Below, piece after piece: positions 1 to 8,783 of a DNA stretch of 64,000 nucleotides (the stretch's first letter is position 1; each line of letters starts with the position of its first letter). A program made the position numbers and the translations under genes. The DNA is taken from contig NZ_AUDM01000015.1 of NCBI RefSeq assembly GCF_000425465.1, forward strand, positions 1 through 64,000, read 5' to 3'. The DNA comes from Flavobacterium filum DSM 17961. Lineage in GTDB: Bacteria > Bacteroidota > Bacteroidia > Flavobacteriales > Flavobacteriaceae. The notes beneath the pieces are model-generated. The model made no database searches. It saw only the letters and a program-made list of their open reading frames with translations, and had not been told where the DNA came from.

Positions 1-2873
1 TCATATTCATAGTTTACCGCTGCAGGTACTACTGTAGCTCTGATGATGTTATTCATCTGTGCTAAAGTAGCTCCACATGAACTTGGTGCTAACACTGTAC
101 TTGGAATACCAGGAGTAACTACACTACAAATGTCGCCATATGGCATCCACTCTGTATTCAATAATACGGCAACCTCTACATTGTAAACCGTTCCATACTG
201 TGCAATATCCAAAGTGGATAATTGTAATACATAGTTCGGACGATCAACTACACGAACAACATTGGTTGTCATATTGGTTACTCTGAAGCGGTATCCATTT
301 AACGCCACTCCATTTGGAATGCTTGATGAGAAGAAATCTCCTCGTAAAGCTTGATTAATCGCTGTTAATGTTGCTCCGCAATTGTCATTACGTAAACGAG
401 CTAAGATCACCGGACATCCATCGGTTGTACTACCGTTACAGTTCTGATCAATGCCATCGTAGCAGATTTCTGTCGCTCCTGGGTTGATGCTTGAATTGTT
501 GTCATTGCAATCGCCACCTTGTGTTACATAGTTTGAACCTGGTGCTGTACAAGCTGTTACTAAAGTACTGGAATTACCATATGAATCACCATCATTATCT
601 AGATACCAATCTAATGGTTGGCATAATGTAGTTAATGAAGCTGTGGCAGGTGAAGAAAATTGATTTGTTTCTGAATTATATTGATACAACCAAAAAGTAT
701 AGTTAGTGAAAGAATTAAGTCCAGATAAATTGAATCCAAACGGGCTAGCTCCACTACCATCTCCAGCTGTACTTCCAAATGTATATTCTGCAGCAGTTGT
801 AGGATTAACTGGTGCTGAAGCTGTTGGAGAATAAAATAATCTGTAAATAATTGTTCCATTAACATTGTTAGGACCACAAGCTAGAAATACACTAGAAGAA
901 GTTGGATTTAAAGCTACAAATCCAACAGGTTGAGTTGGTGGTGGTGGAAATGCAAAATTCACTGTGTAAGTTAATTGAACTGAAGGATCTTCAGATGTAA
1001 CTAAAACTGTTGCACTTCCTGGTATAGCTGTAGATTGTGTAATTACAGTTGATGCAGCACCGCTATTTGGTGTAGCAGATGTAATTTGAGGTATTTCAGT
1101 CGTACCAAAAGGAACACTGTACGTATATGAAAGCTGATTCGAACTAAATCCATCTACTGGTGCAAAATCTACTTGTAAATCACTTAACGTTGCATCTGTA
1201 CTTACACCCGGATTATTCCAAAAATAAATATTATCTAAGTAAATATCAATTGGAGTTGTACTTCCTGGACCATTCGCAGCAAATTTCATTTGTATTACGT
1301 TGTCCCAAGTCATTCCTGTAAATAAACTTTTAGGTAAATCAACACTTACCCATTGTCCTTGAACGTGATTGATGGTTACTAAAACTTCTGAAGGTCCTGA
1401 ACCTGCATTTATTGGACTAACTTGAACAATTGCAGTTGAAGTTGGAGCATTTGTCCAAAGGTCAACATGCAAAAATTCCATATCAGAAAGATTTGATGCG
1501 TTAAGTTGTGTTCCTTGATAATTAAAGTTGGGATAATGTAAAATGGTATTTCCAGAATCCGGAACAGCAATAAAAGCAGAATTAACTAAAGTATGACCTG
1601 ATTGACCCCAGTTTGGGTCATAATTATTGGCAATATTTGAATAGCTGTTACTAAAAACGGATACAACATTAGCAGCATTTCTTGTTGGGACTGGTGCATT
1701 TGTTGTAGGGGGTATTAATACCGGAGGAGGATTTAATGTTGAATTAGATGCTATTGCAGGAGTTGAGTATATACTTGAAGAAGTATCAAATTGATACAAC
1801 CAAAAAGTATAAGCTGTTGAAGGGGAAAGTCCTCCAATGTTAAATCCAAAAGCACCATTACCATTGTTATCACCTGCAGTAGAACCAAAGTTATATTGTG
1901 AAGCGGTTAAAGGATTTACTGGAGCAGTAGCTGTTGGTGAATAGAATAATCTGTAAACGATATTTCCACCCGTATTATTAGGGCCAACAGCTAAACGAAT
2001 ACTAGTTGAAGTTCTAGGGTCTTGTGCAACAAACCCAACTGGTTGTGGTACACTACCTGATGAAGTTGTTGTTGCAGTTACTGATGTTGGGGGAGAATAT
2101 AAACCTGAGCTAGAGTCAAATTGATATAGCCAAAAAGTATAAGGTGTTCCCGAATTCAATCCGGTTAGCACAAATCCAAAAGCACTAACACCATTTCCAT
2201 CACCCGGTGTAGAACCAAATGTGTATTGAGTGGCAGTTGTTGGGTTTACTGGAGCAGTAGCTGTTGGTGAATAAAACAGTCTGTAAACGATGTCACCACT
2301 ACCTGCATTATTTGGTCCACAAGCTAAAAACACACTTGAAGAAGTTGGAGTATTTACAACAAGACCAACAGGTTGAGCAGGTGGCGTAGGACCACCACCT
2401 CCACCACTGTTTACCTCTATAACAACATCATCATAATATACAGATGCAGTACTACCTTGACCGGCCATTAAAAAACCGATTTGAACATTTCCATTCGTAA
2501 ATGGGGCTGAGAAAGTTGCTGTAAAAGTTTGCATTGAAGTGGTTAGTGCATAACTTTCTCTGAATTGATCATTCCAAATACCTACATTTTGAATCGCGAC
2601 AGTAATGTTTCTGTTGGATGCTGCACGGGCTTTGAATGTTAATGTGTAAGATGTACCGGAGGTAAACGACATTCCACCTTGCACTAATTGCGTATCCCAA
2701 AGATTACCGGCCGAATTAGTTTCGTTGTAAAATGCCTCTCCATTAGACACCGTACCCTGCGGTCCAAATGACCAGTTCGCGGTGCCATTTTCAAAATCAC
2801 CATTGGTGAGTAAATTTTGCGAAATTCCAATATTGGAAAAAAGTATCGCAATGAGTAAAGTAAATTTTTTCAT
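1..2873 (-). CDS. Large secreted modular protein, 3' end outside window
   Basis: The frame is open from the ATG at 2871-2873 to the left edge, giving about 957 visible codons with no stop. It starts with a signal peptide (MKKFTLLIAILFSNIGISQ). Next comes a jelly-roll module resembling CBM4_9 (about residues 20-158, starting NLLTNGDFENG), then two fibronectin-III-like repeats of about 100 residues (nt about 2085-2390 and 1750-2050). A galactose-binding-like module follows (about 1200-1680), then a short beta-sandwich segment, a third copy of the Fn3-like repeat (about 630-935), and a MopE-like putative metal-binding motif (DNDGDSYGN, GDCNDNNSSINPGATEIC; about 420-610). The plan is that of extracellular adhesins or polysaccharide-binding proteins of Flavobacteria, which usually end in a T9SS sorting domain; that end is not visible. 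Whether it has catalytic activity cannot be said. A weak TAnnTTTG element lies upstream on the - strand (2896-2903). Confidence 0.85.
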   Translation of the reverse strand, partial: MKKFTLLIAILFSNIGISQNLLTNGDFENGTANWSFGPQGTVSNGEAFYNETNSAGNLWDTQLVQGGMSFTSGTSYTLTFKARAASNRNITVAIQNVGIWNDQFRESYALTTSMQTFTATFSAPFTNGNVQIGFLMAGQGSTASVYYDDVVIEVNSGGGGGPTPPAQPVGLVVNTPTSSSVFLACGPNNAGSGDIVYRLFYSPTATAPVNPTTATQYTFGSTPGDGNGVSAFGFVLTGLNSGTPYTFWLYQFDSSSGLYSPPTSVTATTTSSGSVPQPVGFVAQDPRTSTSIRLAVGPNNTGGNIVYRLFYSPTATAPVNPLTASQYNFGSTAGDNNGNGAFGFNIGGLSPSTAYTFWLYQFDTSSSIYSTPAIASNSTLNPPPVLIPPTTNAPVPTRNAANVVSVFSNSYSNIANNYDPNWGQSGHTLVNSAFIAVPDSGNTILHYPNFNYQGTQLNASNLSDMEFLHVDLWTNAPTSTAIVQVSPINAGSGPSEVLVTINHVQGQWVSVDLPKSLFTGMTWDNVIQMKFAANGPGSTTPIDIYLDNIYFWNNPGVSTDATLSDLQVDFAPVDGFSSNQLSYTYSVPFGTTEIPQITSATPNSGAASTVITQSTAIPGSATVLVTSEDPSVQLTYTVNFAFPPPPTQPVGFVALNPTSSSVFLACGPNNVNGTIIYRLFYSPTASAPVNPTTAAEYTFGSTAGDGSGASPFGFNLSGLNSFTNYTFWLYQYNSETNQFSSPATASLTTLCQPLDWYLDNDGDSYGNSSTLVTACTAPGSNYVTQGGDCNDNNSSINPGATEICYDGIDQNCNGSTTDGCPVILARLRNDNCGATLTAINQALRGDFFSSSIPNGVALNGYRFRVTNMTTNVVRVVDRPNYVLQLSTLDIAQYGTVYNVEVAVLLNTEWMPYGDICSVVTPGIPSTVLAPSSCGATLAQMNNIIRATVVPAAVNYEY

Positions 2874-3405
2874 TTTAAATTGATTTATTGACACTCAAAT
2901 TTAATTTTATATTTCACTCAAACGTTTTCGAACTAGTGTATAAAAACTATACAATTTTTTTTTAGTTGTAGTAGATATATAAAAGTCATATTTTAAAGGA
3001 GTTTAGCTTGTTTTTACAGATTTGTTTTTTACAGATTTTACCTTCTTTGTTTTTTTGTTTTTTTATTGATGTTGAGTTAATGTTGCGGTAATTTTGGTTT
3101 TAGAATGAAATTTCACCGTAAGTAATTACTTAATTTATATTTTTTTTAGCTTAAAATTTTACTTTATGAAAAAAAATCTATAAAAAATTATATAATTTGT
3201 AACAAAGAAGAAATTTGAATAATGGACTTATTTTTTTCATTTTAAATAATTGTAAGATTATTAAAAGTAGATTTGTTTTGTTGAGATGTTGATATGGAAA
3301 TACTTTTTTAAAAGGTGTATTTTTGTCATTAATTTTACAATTTGAGTTCATAACCTCACCTTTTCTTTTACTTTCTAATTTTAAATCTGCAAATATTACT
3401 TTCTT
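2874..3405. other. AT-rich divergent intergenic region
   Basis: This 532-base gap separates the divergent secreted-protein and ABC ATPase genes. It is very AT-rich with several T runs. On the - strand it holds TAAATTTG (2896-2903) with a TTTG 15 bases upstream, shorter than the usual spacing. On the + strand it holds TATTTTTG (3318-3325). No further gene or convincing RNA structure was seen. Confidence 0.5.
3318..3325 (+). promoter_or_regulatory. Candidate -7 promoter element
   Basis: TATTTTTG matches the Bacteroidota TAnnTTTG element and lies about 80 bases before the ABC ATPase ATG. No TTG at the usual 17-23 base spacing was seen, so this is a half-site call. Confidence 0.35.
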
Positions 3406-4338
3406 ATGTTAATAGTAAATAATGTTTTATTCCAATATGATAAAAAAAATGTATTAAATGATGTGTCATTTGCTATAAATAAAGGACATATTTTTGCTAT
3501 AATTGGTGAAAGTGGTTGTGGAAAAAGTACACTTTTAAAATTGATCTATGGTTTGTATGATTTAAATAGTGGACAAATTTATTGGAAAGATCAAGAAGTA
3601 CTTGGACCAAAGTATAATTTGATTCCCGGTATGTCATATATGAAATATTTGGCACAAGATTTTGATCTGATGCCATTTATAACTGTTGCTGAAAATGTTG
3701 GTAAATATCTGTCCAATTTTTATCCTGAAGAAAAGAAAGAAAGAATTTCTGAATTACTAGAAATTGTTGAAATGACCGAATATGCCAACACAAAAGCAAA
3801 AAATCTAAGTGGCGGACAAATGCAACGGGTAGCTTTAGCAAGAGTTTTAGCCCTAGAACCGGAAGTTTTATTGTTAGATGAACCGTTCAGTCATATAGAT
3901 AATTTTAGAAAAAACAGTTTAAGACGTAAACTTTTTTCCTATTTAAAAGAAAAAAATATCACAACTATTATTGCTACTCATGATGGCACAGATGTGCTAT
4001 CTTTTGCAGATGAAGTTCTTGTATTACGACAAGGTGAAAAAGTTGTACAGAAAAAGCCATCTGAACTTTATCAACATCCAAATTCATTCTATACCGCTTC
4101 CTTATTCGGCGAAGTAAATGAAATTTCCGGACAATATTTTAATGAAGCTGAAAACTGTTTTCTTTTTCCTCACCAATTAACGATTGTTGAAAATTCTACC
4201 CTAAAAGTTGAAGTAGTTCACTCTTATTTTAGAGGTGGACATTATTTAATTGAAACCAAACAACTTGAAAACACCATTTTCTTTGAGCATCACAATTCAA
4301 TTGAAATGGGAACAGTTGTGTATTTAAACAAAAAATAA
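3406..4338 (+). CDS. ABC transporter ATP-binding protein, PotA/FbpC-like
   Basis: This is the cytoplasmic ATPase of an importer-type ABC system. Visible motifs are Walker A GESGCGKST (about residues 34-42), the signature LSGGQMQRVALARVLA, Walker B VLLLDEPF, and an H-loop in IIATHDGTD. The ABC domain covers about residues 1-230. The remaining 80 residues resemble the OB/TOBE-like tail of iron and polyamine importer ATPases. At 310 residues it is slightly short for that family. No permease or binding-protein gene is next to it: the upstream gene diverges and the downstream gene converges. The partner is therefore elsewhere or the protein acts alone. The substrate cannot be assigned. Confidence 0.85.
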   Translation: MLIVNNVLFQYDKKNVLNDVSFAINKGHIFAIIGESGCGKSTLLKLIYGLYDLNSGQIYWKDQEVLGPKYNLIPGMSYMKYLAQDFDLMPFITVAENVGKYLSNFYPEEKKERISELLEIVEMTEYANTKAKNLSGGQMQRVALARVLALEPEVLLLDEPFSHIDNFRKNSLRRKLFSYLKEKNITTIIATHDGTDVLSFADEVLVLRQGEKVVQKKPSELYQHPNSFYTASLFGEVNEISGQYFNEAENCFLFPHQLTIVENSTLKVEVVHSYFRGGHYLIETKQLENTIFFEHHNSIEMGTVVYLNKK

Positions 4339-4369
4339 GCCCCGAAATTTCTCAACTTCAGGGTTATTT
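4333..4369. terminator. Imperfect bidirectional terminator hairpin
   Basis: AAATAA-CCC-GAA on the left pairs with TTC-GGG-TTATTT on the right, with one bulge and one mismatch. It overlaps the ABC ATPase stop codon and lies between convergent genes, so it could serve both. Confidence 0.45.
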
Positions 4370-4390
4370 CTATTCTCTATTTTCTAAAAA

Positions 4391-6793
4391 TTATTTCAAA
4401 TGCTTCTCTAAAAATTGGTCTTGTTCCCAAAGTAAATGAAGGATGTTTTCTTTCGCTACATACCCATGACTTTCTTTCGGTAAAATAACCATTCTAACCG
4501 GTGCTCCCAGATTTTTCAACGCTTGAAAATAACGTTCTGTTTGCAAAGTAAATGTACCCGGATTATTATCGGCTTCACCATGTGTTAACAAAAGAGGTGT
4601 TTTCATTTTGTTGGCATTCATAAAAGGAGACATCGTATTGTACACTTCGGGAACATCCCAATAATTGCGTTGCTCACTTTGAAAACCAAATGGAGTTAAG
4701 GTTCTGTTATAAGCACCACTTCTCGCAATTCCACAAGCAAATAGATTAGAATGAGTTAATAAATTAGCAGTCATGAACGCTCCATAAGAATGACCACCTA
4801 CTGCTACTTTTGAACGGTTAATATATCCCAATTTATCCACAGCATCAATTGCTGCTTCTGCATTGGCAACCAATTGTTCAATAAAAGTATCGTTGGGTTC
4901 TGTTGTTCCTTCTCCAATTATTGGGAAAGATGCATCGTCTAAGACTACATATCCTCTCGTTACCCAATAAACAAATGAACCATAATTTGGAAAAGTAAAT
5001 TCATTTGGGTTTTTATCACTTTGTCCAGCCGAGTTCTTATCTTTGAATTCTGCCGGATAAGCCCAAATTAAAAGTGGTTTTTTCTCTTTTTTAGTTTTAT
5101 CATATCCAACCGGAAGATACAAGGTTCCGGATAATTCAACTCCGTCTTTTCGTTGGTATTTAATCACTTCTTTATGCACGTTTTTGATGCTTTCAAAAGG
5201 ATTCTTAAAGAAAGTTAATTGTGTTAACTTACTTTTAGATTTAAAATTTCTGTAGTAATAGTTTGGATATTCATTTTTTGATTGAATCATCACCAAAGCT
5301 TCACCTTTTTTTACATCTTCAACCGATAAAATGTCTTCTTTTTTATCTTTATACGTTGATTGATACAGACGTTTTGTTTTGAGAGTAGTCAGATTCAATT
5401 CGTCAATAAATGGAAATTGTCCTTCTTTAGTAAAACCATCACCAACCAAATAAACAGTATTATTTTCAATATTTAGTACCATTTTACCCCATTGATTTTT
5501 CTTCATTTCAATACTTCCGGGGTCGCTGTAAATGTCTTGGTAGTTTCTATCCGAAATAATTTTTGGTTGCAGATTCGGATTGGATGGATTAATCAAATAC
5601 GTTTTCATATTTCGGGTATCATACCATTGATCCATCACAATAGCCACATTTTCATTACCCCACATTATTCCGGCATAACGTTGTTGAGTTTTAACAAATG
5701 AAGTTGGATTGGATGTAAATGGTGCTTCCCACAAGAAAACTTCGTCTCTAAAATCAACCTTGTTAGCTTGATTCCCTTCATCTAAGGCTTCAACAAAGGA
5801 AAGAGTTGCAGGTTTATCGGTTCTCCAACTCATACTTCTTTTTCCTTTTCTAACGGATGAAAATCCTTTTGGCATTATTTCAGTCAATGGAACTTCATTT
5901 ACCACTTTTACTTCTTTTCCGGATTTGTCATAAACTACCGATTTTTGTGGAAATCTGCTCAAGGGAACAATGTATGAAAACGGTTTGTGAATAGTGGTGA
6001 CCATCACAAAATTTCCATCTGGTGAAATGCTCTCACTGGCATACAAGTCTGCTTTTTTGAATAATTCTGCCTTGCCGTCTAATGTTACTTTATATAATTC
6101 TGATGTGATTAAAGTTTCAAAATTTTGTTCATCAATTGGATTTTTTAACAAATCTTGATAGGTTCTGTTTTGCGAAACATTTCCATCACCGGTTGAAACG
6201 ATTGGTCCGGTTGGCAAATCTTTTTTCTGATCAATCAATGCAGGACGATTTTTCACTAACATTCTAACCAATATCGTTTGGTTATCTGCAAACCAACTAA
6301 ACGGATTACCCATGTTTGCATTTACAGTTGCATCAGTCAATTTAGTAGCTTGAGCTGAGGCTAAATCCAAGACCCATAGTTCAACACCTTTTGTGGTTGT
6401 ATTCGAAAAAGATATTTTTTTCTCATTCGGCGACATGCCAATGTTACTTATTCTTGGGTTTTCCGGTAAACCTTTTACTTGCATTTCTACTTTATCGGCT
6501 ACTTTTCTAACTTTTAAATTTGTAATATAAGTTACCGTACTGGAAATGTTTGTTACCGGATTGATACGAAGACCACCCAAACGCATTTCTTCTTGGTTCA
6601 AGTCATCTAGTGTTTTGAAAGTGCTTCGATAAGACAAGAGCATGTACTCTTTTTTACTATCCATATTAACGGATGGAGCTCTTTCATAATCAGCTAATTC
6701 TAAAATTTCTTTTGGTGGTTTTTGATAAGATAAATTTTCTTGAGCTGTAGCAACATAGCTTAGAAATAAAATAAAAAGGAACTTAATTTTCAT
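4391..6793 (-). CDS. Secreted S9 family prolyl oligopeptidase-like peptidase
   Basis: The 800-residue product has a signal peptide (MKIKFLFILFLSYVATAQ), a long beta-propeller-like N-terminal part, and a C-terminal alpha/beta-hydrolase domain of about 270 residues. The nucleophile is the Ser of GGHSYGAF (nt about 4780-4800), the acid is probably the Asp of HGEADNNPGTF, and the His is in ESHGY. The propeller plus hydrolase order and the length fit peptidase family S9, in the group annotated as glutamyl endopeptidase or acylaminoacyl peptidase-like in Bacteroidota. A periplasmic or secreted peptide-degrading role is inferred; specificity is not readable. It appears monocistronic, with convergent and same-strand neighbours separated by short gaps. 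Confidence 0.9.
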   Translation of the reverse strand: MKIKFLFILFLSYVATAQENLSYQKPPKEILELADYERAPSVNMDSKKEYMLLSYRSTFKTLDDLNQEEMRLGGLRINPVTNISSTVTYITNLKVRKVADKVEMQVKGLPENPRISNIGMSPNEKKISFSNTTTKGVELWVLDLASAQATKLTDATVNANMGNPFSWFADNQTILVRMLVKNRPALIDQKKDLPTGPIVSTGDGNVSQNRTYQDLLKNPIDEQNFETLITSELYKVTLDGKAELFKKADLYASESISPDGNFVMVTTIHKPFSYIVPLSRFPQKSVVYDKSGKEVKVVNEVPLTEIMPKGFSSVRKGKRSMSWRTDKPATLSFVEALDEGNQANKVDFRDEVFLWEAPFTSNPTSFVKTQQRYAGIMWGNENVAIVMDQWYDTRNMKTYLINPSNPNLQPKIISDRNYQDIYSDPGSIEMKKNQWGKMVLNIENNTVYLVGDGFTKEGQFPFIDELNLTTLKTKRLYQSTYKDKKEDILSVEDVKKGEALVMIQSKNEYPNYYYRNFKSKSKLTQLTFFKNPFESIKNVHKEVIKYQRKDGVELSGTLYLPVGYDKTKKEKKPLLIWAYPAEFKDKNSAGQSDKNPNEFTFPNYGSFVYWVTRGYVVLDDASFPIIGEGTTEPNDTFIEQLVANAEAAIDAVDKLGYINRSKVAVGGHSYGAFMTANLLTHSNLFACGIARSGAYNRTLTPFGFQSEQRNYWDVPEVYNTMSPFMNANKMKTPLLLTHGEADNNPGTFTLQTERYFQALKNLGAPVRMVILPKESHGYVAKENILHLLWEQDQFLEKHLK

Positions 6794-6890
6794 AAAGTTT
6801 ATATTGATTTATTAGTGCCCCTAAAGTATGACTAATAAAACGCAAACTTCTAAAAAATGTGTTAAAATAGGGTAGAAGCTCTAAAGTAGT

Positions 6891-7520
6891 TTATTCTTTA
6901 AAAATACTCATTGAAGCTTTAGCACCAGTTGCAAGATTCCATATATTGGACATGATAACTACATCAAACTCATCTAATACAGCAAATTGAGCAGTGTTGG
7001 GGCCGGATGTGCCTTGATTTAAGGCAACAAATTCAATATTGTTGAAACCGGGAGCTAATTCAATATAAAAAACAGAAAATTCGGCATCCAAATAGATATT
7101 AGCTTCAACAACTTTGTCGTTTAAAATGATACTCACGCGGTCTCCGTCAATGGCTTGATGGTCTCTGCATAATACTTTTACAAATTTTGATTTGCTGATA
7201 AAGCTTCCAAAAAATTTACCGCGTTTGTATTCTTCCAACATTTCATTTTCACCATTCAAATTGGGTTGAACGTTAAAATCGGGTTTTACAAAACCGTAAT
7301 TTTGAGTCAAATCAATTTCTTTTTCCTTGCGAAGTGGAGAGTAATAGTTATCAGATTTTTTTTCTTCTTTAGATTTTGGGGAAAAAATGGAAGAATTAGA
7401 AGTGCTGGGAGAAATACCAAAATTTCCACTTGGCGTGATTGATTTTTTGCCGGAGTCAAATTGTGCTTTCCCTGAAAGAGAAAAACAAAGTAAGACCAAA
7501 ATGGAAAGTGAAGTTTTCAT
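6891..7520 (-). CDS. Secreted protein of unknown function
   Basis: The start at 7518-7520 is preferred because it places a clean signal peptide (MKTSLSILVLLCFSLSGKAQF) at the N-terminus; an in-frame ATG 15 bases further upstream would put charged and aromatic residues before it. The product is 209 residues. Residues about 20-90 are Ser/Lys/Asn-rich and probably disordered. The C-terminal half is a compact beta-rich region (CRDHQAIDGDRVSIILND, then FYIELAPGFNNIEFVALNQG) that looks like a small Ig- or C2-like fold. I do not recognise a named family. It is probably periplasmic or surface exposed. It follows the S9 peptidase gene upstream on the same strand but is separated by about 100 bases. 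Confidence 0.75.
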   Translation of the reverse strand: MKTSLSILVLLCFSLSGKAQFDSGKKSITPSGNFGISPSTSNSSIFSPKSKEEKKSDNYYSPLRKEKEIDLTQNYGFVKPDFNVQPNLNGENEMLEEYKRGKFFGSFISKSKFVKVLCRDHQAIDGDRVSIILNDKVVEANIYLDAEFSVFYIELAPGFNNIEFVALNQGTSGPNTAQFAVLDEFDVVIMSNIWNLATGAKASMSIFKE

Positions 7521-7673
7521 ACCCCAAAAATACAATTTTATGCATATTAGCCTCTTAATAAATTGCCAATATTGAAAATTATTTCCTCAATAACAATGCC
7601 AAATTAAAAATTGTAAAAAGTTGAAGAGTATAAAAAAGAGAGCTGAAAATGATAGCTGTTTTTAAAAGATTGC

Positions 7674-7681
7674 TAAATTTG
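7674..7681 (+). promoter_or_regulatory. Candidate -7 promoter element
   Basis: TAAATTTG lies 30 bases before the KAS III ATG. No TTG at the usual distance was found. Confidence 0.4.
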
Positions 7682-7710
7682 TTATTCTAATTTTATTAAT
7701 ATAGCATAAT

Positions 7711-8721
7711 ATGTATCATTCAAAAATAGCCGGATTAGGATTTTATGTTCCAGAAAATGTGGTAACCAACAATGATTTATCAAAAATCATGGAAACCAAT
7801 GACGAATGGATTCAAGAGCGAACCGGTATCAAAGAACGCCGTCATGTGGTTAGAGGCGATGGCGATACGACTACTAGCATGGGTGTAAAGGCGGCTAAAA
7901 TTGCCATTGAACGTTCTGGTATAAGTAAAGATGAAGTTGATTTTATCATTTTTGCCACCTTGAGTCCCGATTATTATTTTCCTGGTCCTGGAGTTTTGGT
8001 ACAAAAAGAACTTGGATTAAGAACGGTAGGAGCTTTGGATGTCAGAAATCAATGTTCCGGATTTGTATATGCACTTTCTATTGCTGACCAATACATCAAA
8101 ACCGGGATGTATAAAAATATACTCATCATTGGGTCTGAATTGCATTCTTACGGTTTAGACATGACAACACGTGGAAGAGGGGTTTCAGTTATTTTTGGCG
8201 ATGGAGCCGGTGCTGCCATTGTTTCTCGTGAAACCGATTTAACCAAAGGAATTTTATCCACTCATTTGCATTCAGAAGGTCAACATGCAGAAGAATTGTC
8301 TTTGATCGCTCCGGGTATGGGAAAACGTTGGGTAACTGATATTATTAAAGATAATGACCCTAATGACGAAAGTTATTATCCTTATATGAATGGGCAATTT
8401 GTGTTTAAAAATGCAGTTGTCCGATTTAGCGAAGTGATAAATGAAGGATTGATGGCCAATAATTTAAACGTGTCTGATATAAACATGTTAATTCCTCATC
8501 AAGCAAATTTGAGAATTTCTCAATTTATCCAGCAAAAATTCAAATTGGCTGATGATCAGGTGTATAACAACATTCAAAAATATGGTAACACAACAGCAGC
8601 TTCTATTCCAATTGCATTAACGGAAGCTTGGGAAAAGGGTAAAATTAAATCAGGTGATTTGGTGGTACTAGCTGCTTTTGGTAGTGGCTTTACGTGGGGA
8701 AGTGCTATAATCAGATGGTAA
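7711..8721 (+). CDS. Beta-ketoacyl-ACP synthase III (KAS III)
   Basis: This enzyme condenses an acyl-CoA starter with malonyl-ACP. The catalytic triad is visible: Cys in DVRNQCSGF, His in IPHQANLRI and Asn in YGNTTAASIP. At 336 residues it is the normal family length. It stands alone, not beside plsX or rpmF where the primary fabH of Bacteroidota is often found. It may therefore be an additional KAS III for branched or specialised starters rather than the housekeeping copy, so I leave the gene symbol empty. A strong terminator follows directly. Confidence 0.92.
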   Translation: MYHSKIAGLGFYVPENVVTNNDLSKIMETNDEWIQERTGIKERRHVVRGDGDTTTSMGVKAAKIAIERSGISKDEVDFIIFATLSPDYYFPGPGVLVQKELGLRTVGALDVRNQCSGFVYALSIADQYIKTGMYKNILIIGSELHSYGLDMTTRGRGVSVIFGDGAGAAIVSRETDLTKGILSTHLHSEGQHAEELSLIAPGMGKRWVTDIIKDNDPNDESYYPYMNGQFVFKNAVVRFSEVINEGLMANNLNVSDINMLIPHQANLRISQFIQQKFKLADDQVYNNIQKYGNTTAASIPIALTEAWEKGKIKSGDLVVLAAFGSGFTWGSAIIRW

Positions 8722-8735
8722 ATTTATAAAAAATG

Positions 8736-8764
8736 AAACCCGAAGTTTTTGCTTCGGGTTTTTT
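8736..8764 (+). terminator. Rho-independent terminator after the KAS III gene
   Basis: A perfect 10-bp stem, AAACCCGAAG with CTTCGGGTTT, closes a 6-base loop and is followed by T residues. It may also end the converging receptor transcript. Confidence 0.9.
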
Positions 8765-8783
8765 AATGGAGTAAAACCAATTT

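Noticed and set aside
632..877. 81-codon - strand frame inside the first gene
   Set aside because: It is a shadow of the much longer open frame 1-2873, which has coherent domains throughout.
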